From: Candidatus Omnitrophota bacterium
GTDB taxonomy: Bacteria; Omnitrophota; Gorgyraeia; Zapsychrales; Aceulaceae
Length of the DNA: 36,230 nt
Direction of reading: 5' to 3'
NCBI GenBank assembly: GCA_028693815.1
Contig: JAQUUP010000020.1
Coordinates: 1 to 36,230 of the forward strand
Shown: positions 32,520 to 36,230 of the stretch, piece by piece
Numbering within the stretch: the stretch's first letter is position 1
Layout of the letters: each line of letters opens with the position of its first letter
Notes under the pieces: generated by a model
What the model was told of the DNA's origin: nothing
The model's database searches: none
The model's input: the letters and a program-made list of their open reading frames with translations, nothing else
Position numbers and translations under genes: made by a program

Positions 32520-33231
32520 AAAACCAATTTATAAACGTATTCTTTTAAAATTAAGTGGCGAAGCAATACAAGGCACTAAAGGCCATGGCATTGATGCTGA
32601 GATTTGTGTTTCCTTGGCTAAGCAAATTAAAGAAATTTGGAAATCCGGCGTTAAAGTTGCTTTAGTCGTTGGAGGCGGAAATATTTTTAGGGGTCAGGTT
32701 GAATGTGAAAAGTTTGATCTTAATCGTTCTGTTGCAGATTATATGGGTATGTTGGCAACTGTTTTAAACGGGTTAGCGCTTCAAAATGCACTAGAACATG
32801 TAGGTGTCCCGACAAGAGTTTTGACTGCAATTGAAATGCATGCGATTGCTGAGCCGTATATACGTCGACGTGCAATGCGTCATTTGGAAAAAGATCGTGT
32901 TATTATTTTTGTTGCTGGAACCGGGAATCCATATTTTACAACGGATACAGCTGCGGCACTTCGGGCAAAAGAAATTGGGGCTGAAGTTATTTTGAAGGCG
33001 ACAAAAGTAGACGGTGTTTATTCGGCTGATCCTGTTAAGGATAAAAATGCTAAAAAATTTACGAGTTTGAAATTTATCGATGTTTTAAACAAAAATTTAA
33101 AAGTTATGGATGCAACAGCGATTAGTATGTGTATGGATAATAATTTACCAATCGTTGTTTTTAATTTAACCAAACCTGGTAATATCAAAAAAGCGGTATT
33201 TGGTGAAAAAATAGGAACAACCGTAAAATAA
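32512..33231 (+). CDS. pyrH: UMP kinase
   Basis: I place the start at TTG 32512, which has AAGG and GGGG just upstream; the product then starts [16 protein letters not shown], as expected for the family, with 239 residues. The longer in-frame start at 32449 would lie inside tsf. Motifs: KLSGEA (nucleotide-binding loop), [30 protein letters not shown] and [10 protein letters not shown]. It phosphorylates UMP to UDP as a hexamer. Overlap with tsf indicates coupled translation. Confidence 0.96.
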   Translation: MNKKPIYKRILLKLSGEAIQGTKGHGIDAEICVSLAKQIKEIWKSGVKVALVVGGGNIFRGQVECEKFDLNRSVADYMGMLATVLNGLALQNALEHVGVPTRVLTAIEMHAIAEPYIRRRAMRHLEKDRVIIFVAGTGNPYFTTDTAAALRAKEIGAEVILKATKVDGVYSADPVKDKNAKKFTSLKFIDVLNKNLKVMDATAISMCMDNNLPIVVFNLTKPGNIKKAVFGEKIGTTVK

Positions 33232-33244
33232 ACGGGGGTGCGCA

Positions 33245-33811
33245 ATGATTGTCAAAGAAGTCGTTCGAGAAACAGAAGCAAAGATGAAGAAAACAATTGA
33301 GTCAGTTGCTCGAGAATTTTTAGAGGTTCGAACTGGGCGAGCTCACCCAGGTCTTATTGAAGGGCTTCATGCAGATTATTATGGAACGCCAACAATGGTT
33401 AAGCAGATCGCTTCTATTTCTGTTCCTGACGCACGGACTGTTATGATTCAGCCTTGGGATCCGGCAGCTATTGCAGCTATTGAGAAAGCGATCACTAATT
33501 CAAAACTTGGCATTCTTCCATCGAATGATGGAAAAATTATTCGTTTAAGTATTCCGCAGCTTTCTAAAGAGCGACGTGCGGAGCTTACTAAACTTGTCAA
33601 GGAGATGGCAGAAAAAGGACGTGTTTCGATACGATCTATTCGTCGCGATGCAAATGATAAGGTGAAAAGTTTAGAGAGCGAAAAGAAGATTTCTGAGGAT
33701 GATAGTTTTTCTGGGCAAGAATTGATTCAGAAGCTAACCGATAAATTTATTAAAGAAGTTGATGGTATTTTAGAGTCTAAAGATAAAGAATTGGAAGAGT
33801 TTGGTAAATAG
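33245..33811 (+). CDS. frr: Ribosome recycling factor
   Basis: A 188-residue protein (family about 185) with a GGGGGTG site before the ATG. Features: EFLEVRTGRAHPGLIEGL, YYGTPTMVKQIASISVPDART, IQPWDPAAIAAIEKAI, and IRSIRRDANDK. It splits post-termination ribosomes with EF-G. Thirteen bases after the pyrH stop, it is the last gene before the tRNA cluster. Confidence 0.98.
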   Translation: MIVKEVVRETEAKMKKTIESVAREFLEVRTGRAHPGLIEGLHADYYGTPTMVKQIASISVPDARTVMIQPWDPAAIAAIEKAITNSKLGILPSNDGKIIRLSIPQLSKERRAELTKLVKEMAEKGRVSIRSIRRDANDKVKSLESEKKISEDDSFSGQELIQKLTDKFIKEVDGILESKDKELEEFGK

Positions 33812-33828
33812 TTCTTTTTAAGTTTTTT

Positions 33829-33904
33829 GACCCACTAGCTCATCCGGTAGAGCACAGCCCTTTTAAGGCTGGTGTGCCGCGTTCAAGTCGCGGGTGGGTC
33901 ACCA
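33829..33904 (+). tRNA. tRNA-Lys (anticodon TTT)
   Basis: A 76-base cloverleaf: acceptor GACCCAC / GTGGGTC, D-arm GCTC / GAGC, anticodon stem CAGCC / GGCTG with loop CTTTTAA (anticodon TTT), and T-arm CCGCG-TTCAAGT-CGCGG. The 3' CCA is encoded. It starts 17 bases after frr. Confidence 0.96.
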
Positions 33905-33940
33905 TTTGGGGCAGAGCCTTGCTAAAGGCTCTGCCCAAAT
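33904..33940 (+). other. Long stable hairpin after tRNA-Lys
   Basis: ATTTGGG-G-CAGAGCCTT pairs with AAGGCTCTGCCCAAAT around the loop GCTA: 16 pairs and one bulged G. There is no T-run after it, so it is not a classic intrinsic terminator; it may mark a processing site or pause for the tRNA transcript. Confidence 0.6.
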
Positions 33941-33971
33941 ATCGAACATTGTTCTTTTAACTTGATTTTAC

Positions 33972-34053
33972 GGGCGGATGGCGGAATTGGTAGACGCGCT
34001 AGTCTTAGGAACTAGTGGGGCAACTCATGGAGGTTCAAGTCCTCTTCCGCCCA
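33972..34053 (+). tRNA. tRNA-Leu (anticodon TAG)
   Basis: An 82-base cloverleaf with long variable arm: acceptor GGGCGGA / TCCGCCC, anticodon stem CTAGT / ACTAG with loop CTTAGGA (anticodon TAG), variable arm TGGGGCAACTCATG, and T-arm GAGG-TTCAAGT-CCTC. CCA is not encoded. Confidence 0.95.
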
Positions 34054-34092
34054 CTTATAAGAATCATTTGTAAGAATTTATTATAAAATCAT

Positions 34093-34164
34093 GCGGCGGT
34101 AATTCAGTGGTAGAATGCATCCTTGCCAAGGATGATGTCGTGAGTTCGAGCCTCATCCGCCGCT
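34093..34164 (+). tRNA. tRNA-Gly (anticodon GCC)
   Basis: A 72-base cloverleaf: acceptor GCGGCGG / CCGCCGC, anticodon stem CATCC / GGATG with loop TTGCCAA (anticodon GCC), and T-arm GTGAG-TTCGAGC-CTCAT. CCA is not encoded. Confidence 0.95.
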
Positions 34165-34213
34165 TTTAATTTATTTTCGATTGGGTTAATGATGGATCTT
34201 AAGGAGGAGTCAG

Positions 34214-34684
34214 ATGAAGTTAAGTGAGTTTTTGTGTAAAAAGGCGATTTCGGTTGATCTAAAACAAAAAACAAAAAAAGAAGTTGTCCAAGAGCTGATT
34301 GGGCTTTTGGTTGATGCAGATGTTGTTGACAAAAAAAATAAAGGTAAAATCTTTGATGTCATTATTGCAAGAGAAGAATTAGGTTCAACTGCCATTGGTC
34401 AAGGCGTTGCGATTCCTCATGCTAAGTTTGATGGAATCAATAAGCTTGTGGCAAGTCTTGGTATTAGCAAAGAAGGCGTTGAATTTGATTCTCTTGACGG
34501 CGAACCCGCCCATATCTTTTTTCTCCTTATTGCGCCTGTCGATTCTGCTGGTCCACATCTGAAAGCTTTGGCCAGAATTTCTCGTCTCTTAAAAGACAAA
34601 TTCTTTAGAGATAGCTTAAAATCAGCTGATAGTACAAAAGCTGTTTTAAAATTAATTGCGCTCGAAGATGAACGTATTAGTTAA
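34214..34684 (+). CDS. PTS EIIA component (fructose/nitrogen type)
   Basis: A 156-residue PTS_EIIA_2 domain with AAGGAGG before the ATG. The phospho-acceptor His69 lies in GQGVAIPHAKFDGI, matching the family's G-x-A-I-P-H. Other features are REELGSTAIG and FLLIAPVDSAGPHLKALARISRLL. No EIIB or EIIC follow, and HPr is nearby (36003), so it is probably a regulatory EIIA like PtsN rather than part of a sugar transporter. It could take phosphate from HPr. Confidence 0.92.
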   Translation: MKLSEFLCKKAISVDLKQKTKKEVVQELIGLLVDADVVDKKNKGKIFDVIIAREELGSTAIGQGVAIPHAKFDGINKLVASLGISKEGVEFDSLDGEPAHIFFLLIAPVDSAGPHLKALARISRLLKDKFFRDSLKSADSTKAVLKLIALEDERIS

Positions 34685-34733
34685 TAAAAATTGATTTTGT
34701 AGCATTAATTTTTAGATTATAAAAAGCTAAAGC

Positions 34734-35996
34734 ATGAGTGACAAAAATCACGGTATGATTGAAAATATTGCTAAATGGTTTTATCCTGGAATGAGGGTAA
34801 AGCGATGGCTTTTAACGTCTATTTTCGGAATTTGCATTGTTGCGCTTGGATCTGTTTTTGCTGCAACATCGTATACGCTGGTAAGCATTTTTGGATTTGT
34901 TATTATTATTTGCGGGATTATTCTTGTTGTCTTGGGGATCGGTAAAGTTATTGTTTCTTTAATTACCTTATTTTTACCTGAGCGAGAACGAGAACTTGTT
35001 AATATTTTATATCAGCGTCGATATCTTGACCGAGGACCAAAGATTGTAGCAATGGGTGGGGGTCATGGGATTGCTAATCTTTTGTTGGGTTTAAAAGAAT
35101 ACACATCAAATTTGATAGCGATTGTAACTGTTGCTGATAGCGGGGGATCGTCGGGACGCCTTCGGGAAGAGTTTAATATTGTTGCTCCTGGTGATATTCG
35201 TAATTGTCTTGTGGCGCTTGCGGATGCACCAGCTTTGATGGGCGATCTTTTTCAGTTCCGGTTTTCACAAGATTCTGAGCTTAAAGGACATAATTTTGGA
35301 AATCTTTTTTTGACGGCTATGGTACAGCTTACAGGCGGTGATTTTGAGAAAGCAGTTAAAGAGTCAAGTAAGGTTTTGGCGATTCGTGGAAAAGTTATTC
35401 CGTCGACAGTAAATGATGTTCACTTGGTGGCAGAGTATATGGATGGGTCCATCACTGAAGGAGAAGCGAGTATTCCAAAGGCGAATGTACCGATTAAAAG
35501 ATTGTATTTGAAACCAGAGGATACGAAACCGACACAGGAGGCCCTTGATGCTATTGCAACGGCTGATGTTATTATTTTGGGTCCAGGAAGTCTTTATACG
35601 AGCATTATTCCAAATTTGATTATTAATGGCATGACTGAGGCGATTGAAAAATCAAGTGCATTTAAAATTTATATTTGTAATGTGATGACTCAGCAAGGAG
35701 AGACTGAAGGCTATAGCGCAAGCGATCATGTGAGAGTTTTAATGGAACACACAAGCCCAAAAATTATTGACGCGGCTCTTATTAACAATATGCAGGCTCC
35801 CGTTGATGCTTTAAAGCGGTATGAGGAAGAAAATTCTCATCCGGTGATCGCTGACTCGGATAAAATAAAAACCCTTGGAGCAAAAGTTGCTGCTGAAGAT
35901 TTGTTGGGTGTTGATGATTATGTGCGCCATGATTCTAAGAAATTAACACAAGCATTGATTAATTTAATTGAAAAACATAGAGTTATTAAACGATAG
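34734..35996 (+). CDS. yvcK: YvcK/CofD-like protein with membrane anchor
   Basis: A 420-residue protein. Residues about 24-45 and 48-80 form two membrane helices; residues 103 to the end are a YvcK/CofD-fold domain with MGGGHGIANLLLGL (107-120), VTVADSGGSSGRLREEF, PGDIRNCLVALA, LKGHNFGNLFLTA, and VILGPGSLYTSIIPNLI. B. subtilis YvcK (GlmR) is soluble, with about 317 residues; it binds UDP-sugars and helps direct carbon to cell wall precursors. The extra membrane part is an N-terminal addition. No clear ribosome binding site is seen. Set between EIIA and HPr genes, which suggests linked carbon regulation. Confidence 0.93.
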   Translation: MSDKNHGMIENIAKWFYPGMRVKRWLLTSIFGICIVALGSVFAATSYTLVSIFGFVIIICGIILVVLGIGKVIVSLITLFLPERERELVNILYQRRYLDRGPKIVAMGGGHGIANLLLGLKEYTSNLIAIVTVADSGGSSGRLREEFNIVAPGDIRNCLVALADAPALMGDLFQFRFSQDSELKGHNFGNLFLTAMVQLTGGDFEKAVKESSKVLAIRGKVIPSTVNDVHLVAEYMDGSITEGEASIPKANVPIKRLYLKPEDTKPTQEALDAIATADVIILGPGSLYTSIIPNLIINGMTEAIEKSSAFKIYICNVMTQQGETEGYSASDHVRVLMEHTSPKIIDAALINNMQAPVDALKRYEEENSHPVIADSDKIKTLGAKVAAEDLLGVDDYVRHDSKKLTQALINLIEKHRVIKR

Positions 35997-36002
35997 TTAA
36001 AT

Positions 36003-36230
36003 ATGTTAAGAGTTGAAAAAGAAATTACTGTTACAACGGATCAAGGGTTGCATGCACGACCTGCAGCTTTGTTTGTTCAGATTGCTAATAAATTTGATTC
36101 CGAAATTACAGTGCGTAAGGGGCCTGAATTGGTTAATGGAAAATCAATTATGGGTATTTTGATGTTGGCTGCGGAAAAAGGGAGCAAGCTTATTGTATCG
36201 GCTGAGGGAGATGATGCACAAGAAGCTGCA
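36003..36230 (+). CDS. ptsH: HPr phosphocarrier (3' partial)
   Basis: The first 76 codons are visible and run off the window end. Active-site His17 lies in GLHARPA and Ser48 in NGKSIMG, the site phosphorylated by HPr kinase in Gram-positive and many other bacteria. The gene begins six bases after the YvcK stop, so they are likely co-transcribed. An HPr kinase gene is not in the window. Confidence 0.95.
   Translation, partial: MLRVEKEITVTTDQGLHARPAALFVQIANKFDSEITVRKGPELVNGKSIMGILMLAAEKGSKLIVSAEGDDAQEAA

Noticed and set aside
33904-33940. Intrinsic terminator after tRNA-Lys
   Set aside because: The stem is strong, but no T-run follows; it is reported only as a hairpin.

Overview
The window looks like chromosome from a low-GC, Gram-negative-type (two-membrane) bacterium, most likely of the candidate phylum Omnitrophota (OP3) or a close relative. 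That is an inference. It rests on lipid A genes (lpxB, a lipid-flippase ABC transporter), AsmA, PilZ and Bat-type genes next to an ordinary rpsB-tsf-pyrH-frr cluster, very long secreted or unknown proteins, and a very large open reading frame of over 2,000 residues. No phage, plasmid, insertion sequence or CRISPR array is visible.

Layout. Positions 1-6203 hold the 3' part of a giant gene. In its middle is a divergent HMG-CoA-lyase-like TIM barrel, flanked by unrecognised sequence with internally repeated modules; the gene ends at a strong terminator. From 6293 to 15018 are mostly envelope and housekeeping accessory genes: PilZ, an exported MEMO-AMMECR1 fusion, AsmA, a PD-(D/E)XK nuclease, a 51-residue lipoprotein, a PilZ-coiled-coil membrane protein, a YgjP-like metallopeptidase, DUF167, YqeY and a polysaccharide deacetylase. 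They are punctuated by three copies of a double-hairpin repeat (6293-6480, 10258-10333 inverted, 13671-13764). From 15046 to 18330 lies a long GH94/cellobiose-phosphorylase-related protein.

Positions 18550-26542 are one tightly packed operon: MoxR ATPase, DUF58, a small membrane protein, BatA, BatB, BatC, BatD and BatE. It is a complete MoxR/Bat envelope system, with several genes overlapping or separated by only a few bases. A single-domain response regulator follows at 26611.

On the minus strand, lpxB and a Gfo/Idh/MocA oxidoreductase overlap (27023-29073). They diverge from an MsbA-like ABC transporter at 29199 through overlapping promoter-like sequences, which suggests a lipid A synthesis and export locus. 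From 31140 the translation cluster rpsB-tsf-pyrH-frr is followed by tRNA-Lys, tRNA-Leu and tRNA-Gly. The window closes with a phosphotransfer/central-carbon group: PTS EIIA, a membrane-anchored YvcK/CofD-like protein, and HPr, which is cut by the window end.

The most interesting items are the giant protein with an altered HMG-CoA-lyase active site, the interspersed hairpin family whose conserved 3' box supplies the ribosome binding site of two genes, and the signal-peptide-bearing MEMO-AMMECR1 fusion.
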